DNA from: NIOZ-UU13 sp032250555
GTDB lineage: Bacteria > Planctomycetota > Phycisphaerae > Sedimentisphaerales > Anaerobacaceae
Length of the DNA: 10,275 nt
Assembly (NCBI GenBank): GCA_032250555.1
Contig: JAVVFI010000184.1
Location: forward strand, 1 to 10,275
Direction: 5' to 3'
Shown here: positions 1 through 6,224 of the stretch, in pieces
Layout of the letters: each line of letters starts with the position of its first letter
Numbering within the stretch: position 1 is the stretch's first letter
Program-made: the position numbers and the translations under genes
Notes under the pieces: model-generated
What the model saw: only the letters and a program-made list of their open reading frames with translations
Databases searched by the model: none
What the model was told of the DNA's origin: nothing

Positions 1-194
1 GCAGATTGCACCTCATTTGGATAGGTCACGCATTCGGGTAGCAAAATTTGTTGTATTTTAACGTCGAACTGCGTACCTTCCCGACACGATACCAGCAGTA
101 ACGGAACATATTCTCGCCACGGTCACAACAGCGGCATTGCGATGTATTTCCACTGATAGCGGGTAATCAGGTAACTATTGAAAAGGATTGGAAA
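1..194. other. Left-edge region without a confident gene
   Basis: I see no convincing gene here. One minus-strand frame is open from position 122 to the left edge (about 40 codons) and reads in part VPLLLVSCREGTQFDVKIQQ, which looks protein-like. It has no ATG, follows directly on a TGA at 123-125, and I do not recognise it. It could be the tail of a broken gene or chance. A plus-strand frame ending in TAA at 59-61 could be the last 19 codons of an upstream gene. No tRNA-like fold or strong promoter was seen. Confidence 0.3.
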
Positions 195-419
195 ATGCCG
201 CATCCAGTTGATGTGCACGTCGGAAAACGTATCCGTCACCGCCGCTGGCTGGTCGGAATGACCCAGCAGCAGTTGGCCGACAAAGCAGGCGTCACGCGCC
301 AGACTATCATTGCCATCGAATCCGGCAGGTATGCACCTTCCCTGCCTCTTGCTTTTAAGATAGCTCATACTTTTGGAATCTCAATAGAAGACGTCTTTCA
401 ATACGAAAACGAGCAATAG
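195..419 (+). CDS. Small XRE-family helix-turn-helix regulator
   Basis: A 74-residue single-domain DNA-binding protein of the Cro/XRE type, probably a cytoplasmic transcription regulator. The HTH runs from about residue 10 (GKRIRHRRWLVGMTQQQLAD) through the recognition helix VTRQTIIAIESGRYAPS to LAFKIAHTFGISIEDVF. The second half is typical of the short YozG-type regulators (RQTIIAIE.G.Y.PSL.LAFKIA...F). The first half (PVDVHVGKRIRHRRWLVGMT) looks more like the start of HTH proteins from alphaproteobacteria, so the gene may be a chimera. The ATG is supported by AAAAGGA at 181-187, 7 bases upstream. The gene is monocistronic by appearance, since a hairpin with a T-run follows. Such proteins are often autoregulators or antitoxin-like, but no toxin neighbour is visible. 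The target is unknown. Confidence 0.85.
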   Translation: MPHPVDVHVGKRIRHRRWLVGMTQQQLADKAGVTRQTIIAIESGRYAPSLPLAFKIAHTFGISIEDVFQYENEQ

Positions 420-436
420 TAGCTTTTTTTATATCG

Positions 437-460
437 AAAAGCATGTTTTACTGCTTTTTT
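437..460 (+). terminator. Probable Rho-independent terminator after the HTH gene
   Basis: AAAAGCA (437-443) pairs with TGCTTTT (452-458) around an 8-base loop, and the 3' arm merges into a run of six T (455-460). It lies 17 bases after the HTH stop codon. The stem is AT-rich, so termination may be weak. Confidence 0.45.
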
Positions 461-490
461 CTGAAACAAAACAACCATTCATACGTCTAT

Positions 491-518
491 TATAATGTTA
501 TACTTATTTTTTTATAAT
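491..518 (+). promoter_or_regulatory. Possible promoter region for the retropepsin-like gene
   Basis: Two perfect TATAAT boxes occur, at 491-496 and 513-518, 40 and 18 bases before the ATG at 536. Neither has a good -35 hexamer at 16-18 bases. The first would give a short leader; the second would leave almost no leader. This is a weak call based only on the -10 boxes in AT-rich DNA. Confidence 0.3.
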
Positions 519-535
519 GCCTTCGGGATTGTGTA

Positions 536-1618
536 ATGCGGAAAAAGACTGTAACAATAATCTCACTGTTAACATTTACCGCCCTATGCTGGGCACTCAT
601 ATTAGCTGTGAAATGGACAGACAAGACAGTATATGTATATGCCTATGATTTTGAGTCCTCTCCGGGCGTTCGTCTGATGGATCCGAACCACGGCATTTTT
701 GAGATAATCAGCCATGAAACTAATCGCGTGAATGTAAAATGGGAAAGAACCGAGATATATCATCAAGGCCGCTGCCGAGTGAAAATGTGTGAGAACTCTC
801 CAAATGTTCGGGTATTAGCAGAAGTAAACGATGGAAAAATCTACCCTATGGTAATAGACAGCGGAGCCGCTAAATATCTTGCTGCTACTGATTCTCTTGT
901 GCTGGATGCCGGCTTGGAGATATTTCCTATATACGAACTCGGCAAGAACATCGGCGGACTTTGTCACCTCAACCAGCTCAAGATAGGCACTCTTACGATA
1001 GTCCATCCTGCCTGCGAATACTGGCTCGCCCATTATGAACGTCATGTGCTCGGCCTAACAACATGGAAAGAAAAGAAACTCAATCTTGGCCTGAACCTGA
1101 TGAAAGAATTCAGCTATATACTTTTCGACAATGTCACCAGAGAGGTGGAATTCGCAACAAACAATTCTTTTAATCCGCAAGACAGCAATCAGTGGCATCA
1201 ATACCCTATATCGATAGAGAGCAATGAAAAGCAGTCCGCCAGATTAATTGTGGATATCCCGCTTGCCGGCCAAACGCAGCGCATGGAATTCGATACAGGT
1301 GCCGCCCCGGGATTGATTCTCACTGAAAGTATATGGGCAAACATCTCCTCCGGCTTGCAGATACAATACCAGGAAAAAGGTCAATTGAGAACCCCCCTTT
1401 CAGGATGGCTGCCCTGTAGAATGATTACCGTAGAACAACTTGCCCTGGGAAATATCTCGATAAATGATGCCGACATTCACGTCATCGCCGATGATAATCC
1501 CTTCGGTCAGGACGAGTTTACACTTGGAATAGACTTCTTTAAAGAAACTGTAATTGTGCTCGATTTTGAGCGCAGTATATTGTGGATCAGGAACCCGCTT
1601 CAGTCAGCAGCCGTCTGA
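536..1618 (+). CDS. Membrane-anchored protein with two retropepsin-like aspartic protease lobes
   Basis: 360 residues. Residues 5-25 form one hydrophobic segment after MRKK, a signal anchor, so the bulk probably faces the periplasm. Two aspartic-protease-like lobes follow. Lobe 1 has VIDSGAAKYL (D108) and ends with LGLNLMKEFSYILFD (184-198). Lobe 2 has MEFDTGAAPGL (D253) and ends with LGIDFFKETVIVLDF (330-344). The D-[ST]-G-A plus hydrophobic 'flap-to-end' pattern is that of the Asp_protease_2/gag-type retropepsin families, normally one lobe per chain working as a dimer. Here two lobes in one chain could make an internal pseudo-dimer like pepsin. Protease activity is inferred from both Asp residues being present; the substrate is unknown. 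The ATG has only a poor Shine-Dalgarno sequence. The gene converges with the GH5 gene, 16 bp apart, with no evident terminator between. Confidence 0.75.
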   Translation: MRKKTVTIISLLTFTALCWALILAVKWTDKTVYVYAYDFESSPGVRLMDPNHGIFEIISHETNRVNVKWERTEIYHQGRCRVKMCENSPNVRVLAEVNDGKIYPMVIDSGAAKYLAATDSLVLDAGLEIFPIYELGKNIGGLCHLNQLKIGTLTIVHPACEYWLAHYERHVLGLTTWKEKKLNLGLNLMKEFSYILFDNVTREVEFATNNSFNPQDSNQWHQYPISIESNEKQSARLIVDIPLAGQTQRMEFDTGAAPGLILTESIWANISSGLQIQYQEKGQLRTPLSGWLPCRMITVEQLALGNISINDADIHVIADDNPFGQDEFTLGIDFFKETVIVLDFERSILWIRNPLQSAAV

Positions 1619-1634
1619 TTCTTTTAAGATGCGC

Positions 1635-2717
1635 TTATTCGAATTCCCGCAGCAGCTCGAGTAATTTACGGTCGAGCTTATGGCCGTGGAAGTCTTCATA
1701 TTCCACATCTTTTCGACCGGAATCAAGAATGCCGAACGAACCGCGCAAGTTCCAGACGGCCAGGCCGATACCGTGACTGGTAAGTATCTCAAGAACATCA
1801 CGCAGCCAGGCTAAGACAACTTTATGCGGCGTCTTGTTATAAGCACCACCCTCTCCGCAGTGAACGCCAACACCTTGTTTAACAAGGTCTGCCCATTTTT
1901 GATAATGTCGCTCCAGGCGCTTGCGGTCCCAACCGCTTCCGGGCCACGCAGGTTCGGGAAAGTTATTGCCGTTCACCCAGGAGGCTTTATAGTGACTGAT
2001 AAACATTGGCTGATAGGCCCGGGTACTCTGGGCGATTCCAAGGTCAGCCAATTCCGGCGCCGGCTCGTTCCCCCAGCTCATTCCATCGGCCACAACGATT
2101 CGATCAGGATTTATTTCACGGATGGCAGCAACTGTCGTTCGGACTACACGCTCATGGTCGCTGCGGCTCATAAGCTTCCCGATTGAAGGCGGCTCGTTGA
2201 TTAAATCGAAGCTGAGCTTATCTCTCGAAATACCACGATAGCGCTTGGCAAGCATCTGCCAGTGGAAGCAGAATGCTTTGAGAGGTTCAGCGTCTTTCCA
2301 CAAATTGAATGGCTCTGTGAATTCCCTGTTCACCGAATAGCCGGGCCCGCGATGAAAATTCAGACTGACGTGCAGACCATATTTTCCCCCAAGCTCCACA
2401 GCCCGGTCGAGTTTCTCCAGCATCGGCTCGTGAATTTTATAGTCGTCCCCGTCTTCTATCCACAGCCGATAGCACATTGGAAAACGAACGAAATCAAATC
2501 CCCAGTCGCGCATCCAGCGGAAATCATCCTCCGGAAATTCCGCTTTGCTTCGCATCGTGAACATATCCAGAAAATTAAAACCGCGCCAGCGCGGCAGGGC
2601 TTTTTGCACAACAGATTTGTTGTTTCTCTTCTTCGGCCTCTGTGCGTACCCCGGTAGTGCCGCCGCAGCAGTCCCGGCTGCAACCATTTTCAGAAAATCC
2701 CGTCGATTATTGTCCAT
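1635..2717 (-). CDS. Tat-exported glycoside hydrolase family 5 (endoglucanase-like)
   Basis: 360 residues from the chosen start. The N-terminus NNRRDFLKMVAAG is a textbook twin-arginine signal, with the hydrophobic run ending near LPGYAQ (about residue 26), so the enzyme is exported folded. The GH5 TIM-barrel landmarks are present in order: FNFLDMF (47-53), FVRFPMCYRLW (76-86), LNFHRGPGY (119-127), the acid/base in DLINEPP (E175), the nucleophile in VHCGEGG (E289), and LAVWNLRGSFG (319-329). Both catalytic glutamates are intact, so it should hydrolyse a beta-1,4-linked polysaccharide such as a glucan or mannan; the exact substrate cannot be read. An in-frame ATG 12 codons upstream (2753) exists. 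I chose 2717 because a good TGAGGTG site lies 6 bases before it and the Tat motif then begins properly. The gene is transcribed alone, divergent from the deaminase gene. Confidence 0.88.
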   Translation of the reverse strand: MDNNRRDFLKMVAAGTAAAALPGYAQRPKKRNNKSVVQKALPRWRGFNFLDMFTMRSKAEFPEDDFRWMRDWGFDFVRFPMCYRLWIEDGDDYKIHEPMLEKLDRAVELGGKYGLHVSLNFHRGPGYSVNREFTEPFNLWKDAEPLKAFCFHWQMLAKRYRGISRDKLSFDLINEPPSIGKLMSRSDHERVVRTTVAAIREINPDRIVVADGMSWGNEPAPELADLGIAQSTRAYQPMFISHYKASWVNGNNFPEPAWPGSGWDRKRLERHYQKWADLVKQGVGVHCGEGGAYNKTPHKVVLAWLRDVLEILTSHGIGLAVWNLRGSFGILDSGRKDVEYEDFHGHKLDRKLLELLREFE

Positions 2718-2723
2718 AAGAAA

Positions 2724-2730
2724 CACCTCA
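2724..2730 (-). promoter_or_regulatory. Ribosome binding site that sets the GH5 start
   Basis: TGAGGTG on the minus strand, 6 bases before the ATG at 2717. It decides the choice of this start over the in-frame ATG at 2753, which has no comparable site and would bury the Tat signal behind 12 extra residues. Confidence 0.6.
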
Positions 2731-2785
2731 TCTTGAAAAAACCCTCGTACCATAAAATTTGAAGATTGACTGTTAGATACATAAA

Positions 2786-2814
2786 ATAGTAAATAATAGA
2801 TAAGAAATAGTCAA
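2786..2814 (-). promoter_or_regulatory. Candidate promoter for the GH5 gene
   Basis: On the minus strand, TTGACT (2814-2809, 5 of 6 to the consensus) is followed after exactly 17 bases by TACTAT (2791-2786, 4 of 6). It would start transcription near 2779, giving a leader of about 60 bases before the GH5 ATG. The DNA is AT-rich, so chance matches are likely. Confidence 0.4.
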
Positions 2815-2891
2815 TACAAACAGTTGGTAAAAAAATTCTTAACCGAATCCAATCTTTTCTGGCAATAACTAAAAAAATAATAAAAAGAGTA

Positions 2892-2919
2892 TTGATTGGC
2901 CGATAAAAAGAGATAATAT
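2892..2919 (+). promoter_or_regulatory. Candidate promoter for the deaminase gene
   Basis: TTGATT (2892-2897) and TAATAT (2914-2919) are separated by 16 bases, giving a predicted start near 2926 and a leader of about 55 bases. Each hexamer matches 4 of 6 positions, so support is weak. No clear Shine-Dalgarno sequence precedes the ATG at 2981; the purine stretch AAGCGGAA (2963-2970) is the best available. Confidence 0.3.
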
Positions 2920-2980
2920 CTAACTATCGTCCTGATGTAAGTCAAGGGTTGCGGTAGTAATAAAGCGGAAATAAAATTTC

Positions 2981-4351
2981 ATGGCCAACATAGGAAGTAA
3001 AAGCGTCAAAAAAAAAGCTAAAAATAAAACGGCAGGTCGTCCCAGAGAGAGTAAGAAAGGTCCAAAAGAAACTAAGAAAAAACAAGAACAACAGAAAAAA
3101 GATAAACTTGCTCGTCCCAACCTTGTTATCGGTCTGACAGGGCCTTTTGGAAGTGGTTGTGGTGAAATGAGAAAAGTTCTTGAAAGTCTAAACTTCCACG
3201 CCTTCAAGATTTCTGATGATATTAGGGGGGAACTTAACAGAACAGGTGAACTTATTGAAAAAGGAAAGCAGAATTGGCGGAAGGTGCTTCAAGATCATGG
3301 AAACAAAAAACGGAAGGAAGACCAGAGTTACTGGATTAATAAAGTAGTTGGGAGGATCAATGAAGCGAACATTGGAAATGACAAGGTTGTGATTGATGGA
3401 TTCCGTAACTTTCAGGAGGTGCAAAAAATTCGAGAAATATACCCTATTTTTTTTCTTGTTGCTGTCTGCGCCGAAAAAAATGAGAGATGGCAGCGCGTAA
3501 AAAAAGATTACGATGGATACAACGAGTTTGAAAGGGACGACCGACGCGATAGAAGTGAAGATTTTGATTGGGGTCAAAATGTCCAAAAATGCGTAGATGA
3601 CGCTGATTATGTGTATAATAACAATGAGAATTTTTTTGTCTACCCACAAGGGGAGGAAGAACCAAATTTGGATAAGATTGGGCGGACGTTGGAGAAACAG
3701 GCTGAAGAATTTGTAGGATTAATGCAGGAAGTGGAAGGCTGCAGAGGCCCCAACCCAGAGGAAGTGCAAATGGCAGCTGCGTATGCCCAGTCTAATTCCT
3801 CGAAGTGTAGAAAACGCCATGTTGGTGCGGTGATTACAATCAAAAGAAATGGCCAAGAATTTCCAATATCAATGGGATTTAATGAGAACCCACCCCGTGT
3901 ACCCACGTGTTATCAGTTACAAGTATGTTGCAAAGACGAAGACATGGCTGCAAAACTAAAGGCAAGAGGAAGGAGTATTTGTTGTCCTTTATGCGGAAAG
4001 CGTCATACAGACCTTAGCGAGCCTTGGCTATGCGAGTGTGGGGAAAATCTTAAAGAATGCTTGTACCCAAATCGAAATATGGAGCTATGTACTGCAATAC
4101 ATGCAGAAGAACGAGCTATCTTAAGTTTAGGTGGGCGATCGTCCATGGATGGCAGACTCTATGCTACTACTTTCCCTTGCTTTCAATGTGCAAGGTTAAT
4201 AATAGATGCCGGAATTTGTGAGGTTGTATATGTTGAAGCATATCCAACAAAAGAAACTGCTGAGTTTTTGGAGAAAAATGGAGTTAGAGTAAAACCATTT
4301 ATTGGATTTACGGCAAGATCGTTTTTTCGAGTTTTCAAAAAAATAGACTAA
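2981..4351 (+). CDS. avcD: Anti-phage deoxycytidine nucleotide deaminase (AvcD/DcdV-like), P-loop plus deaminase fusion
   Basis: 456 residues in three parts. Residues 1-46 form a Lys-rich, low-complexity tail. About 47-245 is a nucleoside-kinase-like P-loop domain: GLTGPFGSGCGEM (51-63) as a variant Walker A, and VVIDGFRNFQEV (136-147) as the Walker B/DGxR region. About 258-456 is a zinc deoxycytidylate deaminase: HVGAVI (280-285), GFNENPP (299-305), IHAEERAI (H374, E376) and FPCFQCARL (C400, C403), so all catalytic zinc ligands and the proton-shuttle Glu are intact. The architecture is that of the anti-phage dCTP deaminase family. In that family activation during infection converts dC nucleotides to dU forms and starves the phage of dCTP. 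Vibrio cholerae AvcD is longer (about 530 residues). Extra cysteines (C334, C335, C338, C351, C353) suggest a second zinc knuckle. The gene is AT- and purine-rich compared with its neighbours, which suggests transfer. Function is by family; it is untested here. Confidence 0.85.
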   Translation: MANIGSKSVKKKAKNKTAGRPRESKKGPKETKKKQEQQKKDKLARPNLVIGLTGPFGSGCGEMRKVLESLNFHAFKISDDIRGELNRTGELIEKGKQNWRKVLQDHGNKKRKEDQSYWINKVVGRINEANIGNDKVVIDGFRNFQEVQKIREIYPIFFLVAVCAEKNERWQRVKKDYDGYNEFERDDRRDRSEDFDWGQNVQKCVDDADYVYNNNENFFVYPQGEEEPNLDKIGRTLEKQAEEFVGLMQEVEGCRGPNPEEVQMAAAYAQSNSSKCRKRHVGAVITIKRNGQEFPISMGFNENPPRVPTCYQLQVCCKDEDMAAKLKARGRSICCPLCGKRHTDLSEPWLCECGENLKECLYPNRNMELCTAIHAEERAILSLGGRSSMDGRLYATTFPCFQCARLIIDAGICEVVYVEAYPTKETAEFLEKNGVRVKPFIGFTARSFFRVFKKID

Positions 4352-4380
4352 TTATTCGTGCAAAAGGAATTAAAAGTAAT

Positions 4381-4386
4381 TATAAT
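4381..4386 (+). promoter_or_regulatory. Possible -10 box for the 56-codon gene
   Basis: A perfect TATAAT lies in the 64-base gap after the deaminase stop, 29 bases before the next ATG. No good -35 hexamer is seen at the right distance (GTGCAA is nearest), so the small gene may instead be read through from the deaminase promoter. Confidence 0.25.
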
Positions 4387-4400
4387 TGTTAAAAAAATGT

Positions 4401-4406
4401 AAGGAG
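4401..4406 (+). promoter_or_regulatory. Strong ribosome binding site for the 56-codon gene
   Basis: AAGGAG, a perfect Shine-Dalgarno core, lies 9 bases before the ATG at 4416. It is the best ribosome site on the plus strand of this window and is the main reason to call the following short frame a real gene. Confidence 0.6.
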
Positions 4407-4415
4407 TGATATAAA

Positions 4416-4586
4416 ATGGCAAAGAATAATGGAATGGAAGGTAATAAAAAAGCAGAAAAAACCAAAACCACAACACATACGAGAAATAAGCACACAAGTA
4501 TAGGAAAGAAGTGTAATTGGAAAGGTGTATTTGAGAGTGTAACCTATTCGAGCGGACCGGGAGATAACATTTACGTATTTGGATAG
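4416..4586 (+). CDS. Small basic protein downstream of the deaminase (unknown)
   Basis: A 56-codon frame from ATG to TAG at 4584-4586. I do not recognise the family. The first half is polar and Lys/Thr/Asn-rich (it begins MAKNNGMEGNKKAEKTKTTT). The second half is more ordered-looking, with CNWKGVFESVTYSSGPGD and the end NIYVFG. There is no signal peptide or membrane segment. Support for coding comes from the ideal AAGGAG site, its position 64 bases after the deaminase stop on the same strand, and the hairpin about 80 bases downstream that would end a shared transcript. The basic, low-complexity head resembles the Lys-rich tail of the deaminase only in composition. It could be a partner or modulator of the deaminase, an RNA-binding protein, or a fortuitous frame. 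Confidence 0.55.
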   Translation: MAKNNGMEGNKKAEKTKTTTHTRNKHTSIGKKCNWKGVFESVTYSSGPGDNIYVFG

Positions 4587-4668
4587 AGAATCTATACATA
4601 TAAAAAAAAGAATAAAAAGTTTAAAAGTCGTTAGTTTGTCGATTTTATCAATGAGGATGATGCTTTAC

Positions 4669-4693
4669 TAGCCCCCAGTTTTGCTGGGGGCTA
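4669..4693 (+). terminator. Strong GC-rich hairpin closing the deaminase block
   Basis: TAGCCCCCAG (4669-4678) pairs perfectly with CTGGGGGCTA (4684-4693) around a TTTTG loop. The stem has 10 bp with seven G-C pairs. The following AATTACTTTC is only partly T-rich, so it is not a perfect intrinsic terminator, but its place between the small gene and der fits one. The stem is symmetrical and could act on either strand. Confidence 0.6.
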
Positions 4694-4762
4694 ATTACTT
4701 TCAAGATTCTTAAGGTTTGTATAATAATAATTTACTCGGGCGCATGCTGCCAGTTTGGGCAC

Positions 4763-4791
4763 TTCAATCCGTTCGATGATTTTGGTATAAT
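4763..4791 (+). promoter_or_regulatory. Candidate extended -10 promoter for der
   Basis: TGGTATAAT (4783-4791) is an extended -10 element with a perfect TATAAT at 4786-4791. The -35 at 4763-4768 (TTCAAT) is weak, as is common with extended -10 promoters; the spacer is 17 bases. The predicted start is near 4798, about 66 bases before the der ATG. Confidence 0.45.
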
Positions 4792-4864
4792 CCTATTTGC
4801 TTTAATTTCATAATATCACATGAGTAAAAGAAATTTATGTAAATAATAAGCTGAAAAAAAAGTT

Positions 4865-6184
4865 ATGGCGTTACCTAAAGTAGCGATAATCGGCCGGCCG
4901 AATGTCGGTAAAAGCAGTCTTTTGAATGCCCTTGCAGGTTCGATGATAAGTATAGTCGAGCCTACCGCCGGTGTTACAAGAGACCGCGTCAGCACCTTTA
5001 TCGGAAGAGATGACCGTTATTTTGAGCTTATCGATACCGGTGGATATGGGATAGTCGATAGCGACCGGTTGAGCGATCATATCGAACATCAAATCTTTCA
5101 GGCGATTGAATCGGCGCAGCTTGTGCTGTTTATGGTAGATATTCGTGACGGCCTGGTGCCCTTAGACGAAAAAATAACACAGCTTCTCCGCAAACACAAC
5201 CTCGACGTTATTGGCGTCGCCAATAAGGCCGACACCGCCAGGATGTTTCCCACAGCGGGGGAATTTACCAAACTCGGCTTCGGCGAATTTCTATGCGTTT
5301 CTGTAAAGAATAATCTCAACAAAGCCGTCCTGCTCGATAAAATCTTTGACAAAATCGCGACTTTGGAACCGGGCCGGCCGGAAATACCCGATATGAAAAT
5401 AGCCATTGTCGGCAAGCGAAACGCCGGCAAGAGCACTCTCGTAAATGCTATGGCCGGTTTCGAGCGAGTAATTGTCAGCGAGATACCGGGAACTACCAGA
5501 GATGCTGTTGATGTACGATTTCAAAAAGACGGCAGGACCATCGTTGTTATCGACACGGCTGGCGTGAGAAAGAAAAGAAAGATGGCCGGCAGTATCGAGT
5601 TCTACGGATACGTTCGGGCAGAACGCTCGATTCGTCGCGCCGATGTCGTACTGTTTATTATAGATGCCGCCGTTCCCGTCTCACAGGTCGATAAAAAATT
5701 AGCCAAAATCATCGCCGAAGAAAACAAAAGCTGTATAATAATCGTAAATAAATGGGACCTGGCAAAAGATTCGGCCGCTACCGAAGACTACCAGGAATAT
5801 TTGACGAAAGTTCTGCCCGGCTTAAAATATGCTCCTATAGCTTTTACAACAGCAACCGAAGCAAAGAACATACAGAGCGTTCTGGATTTGACGACCGAAA
5901 TCTTCAAACAAACAACTACATGGATTCCCACAGTAAAATTAAACAAAGTCTTTGAAATGATTAAACAAGAGAAAATCGGCACATCCGGAGGCAAAAAAAA
6001 GGGCTGGCCAAAGATTTACTATGCCACGCAAATTGCGGTAAATCCGATTACGATACTTATGTTCGTAAATAAGCCCGAATTATTCGAACAAAACTATCTC
6101 AGATATGTTGAAAACCGGTTGCGAACCTTGCTGCTGATTGAAGAAGTGCCCATTAAACTCTTGGCCAGGCCGCACAGGAAATAG
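4865..6184 (+). CDS. der: Ribosome assembly GTPase Der (EngA)
   Basis: 439 residues, the normal length for Der, an essential GTPase with two G domains that helps 50S subunit assembly in the cytoplasm. Domain 1 has GRPNVGKS (10-17), TRD near 38-40, DTGG (57-60) and NKAD (120-123). Domain 2 has GKRNAGKS (183-190), PGTTRD (208-213), DTAG (230-233) and NKWD (295-298). The KH-like C-terminal domain includes KIYYATQ and FVNKPELFEQNYLRYVENRLR near the end. Domain 2 carries NAGKS where NVGKS is usual, a mild change. A Lys-rich insertion (GGKKKGW) precedes the KH core. The start has no clear Shine-Dalgarno sequence, but the family alignment begins within the first residues, so the ATG is secure. cstA follows 40 bases later on the same strand, probably in one transcript. 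Confidence 0.97.
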   Translation: MALPKVAIIGRPNVGKSSLLNALAGSMISIVEPTAGVTRDRVSTFIGRDDRYFELIDTGGYGIVDSDRLSDHIEHQIFQAIESAQLVLFMVDIRDGLVPLDEKITQLLRKHNLDVIGVANKADTARMFPTAGEFTKLGFGEFLCVSVKNNLNKAVLLDKIFDKIATLEPGRPEIPDMKIAIVGKRNAGKSTLVNAMAGFERVIVSEIPGTTRDAVDVRFQKDGRTIVVIDTAGVRKKRKMAGSIEFYGYVRAERSIRRADVVLFIIDAAVPVSQVDKKLAKIIAEENKSCIIIVNKWDLAKDSAATEDYQEYLTKVLPGLKYAPIAFTTATEAKNIQSVLDLTTEIFKQTTTWIPTVKLNKVFEMIKQEKIGTSGGKKKGWPKIYYATQIAVNPITILMFVNKPELFEQNYLRYVENRLRTLLLIEEVPIKLLARPHRK

Positions 6185-6224
6185 TGGGTAAGAAAAAGTT
6201 CGTACAAAATATGAGGTACAAACA

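Larger units (their letters stand above)
2754..2980 (+). ncRNA. AT-rich intergenic region; possible antitoxin RNA of the deaminase (tentative)
   Basis: This 227-bp gap between the divergent GH5 and deaminase genes has no open frame of note. In characterised AvcD (DcdV) systems a small RNA, AvcI, encoded immediately upstream of the deaminase gene, holds the enzyme inactive; its loss after phage shut-off of transcription releases activity. A homologous RNA here is inferred from position alone. The visible structure is modest: ATTGACT (2765-2771) pairs with AGTCAAT (2809-2815), extendable with one mismatch, and GGTAA/TTAACC lies near 2826-2843. I could not recognise an AvcI sequence. Confidence 0.2.

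Noticed and set aside
2262..2657. 131-residue plus-strand frame, and another at 1824-2186, within the GH5 gene
   Set aside because: Both lie wholly antisense to a GH5 gene with both catalytic residues intact and have no family motifs.
2718..2753. Longer N-terminus of the GH5 enzyme
   Set aside because: The extra 12 codons precede the Tat motif, and the good TGAGGTG site serves the internal ATG instead.
3188..3649. 153-residue minus-strand frame rich in Phe/Ile inside the deaminase gene
   Set aside because: It is the antisense of a Lys/Asn/Glu-rich coding sequence, which automatically yields hydrophobic codons; no ribosome site or known motif is seen.
4348..4599. 83-residue minus-strand frame with many Phe/Tyr/Leu opposite the small gene
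   Set aside because: It is the mirror of the A-rich plus strand, overlaps the deaminase stop and lacks a ribosome site; the plus-strand 56-codon frame has far better signals.
4720..4725. TATAAT as a second der promoter
   Set aside because: No acceptable -35 is found at 16-18 bases, and the extended -10 at 4783-4791 is better placed.
2754..4864. CRISPR array, IS element or attachment-site repeats flanking the defence block
   Set aside because: No regularly spaced repeats, transposase frame or matching direct repeats were found by eye.
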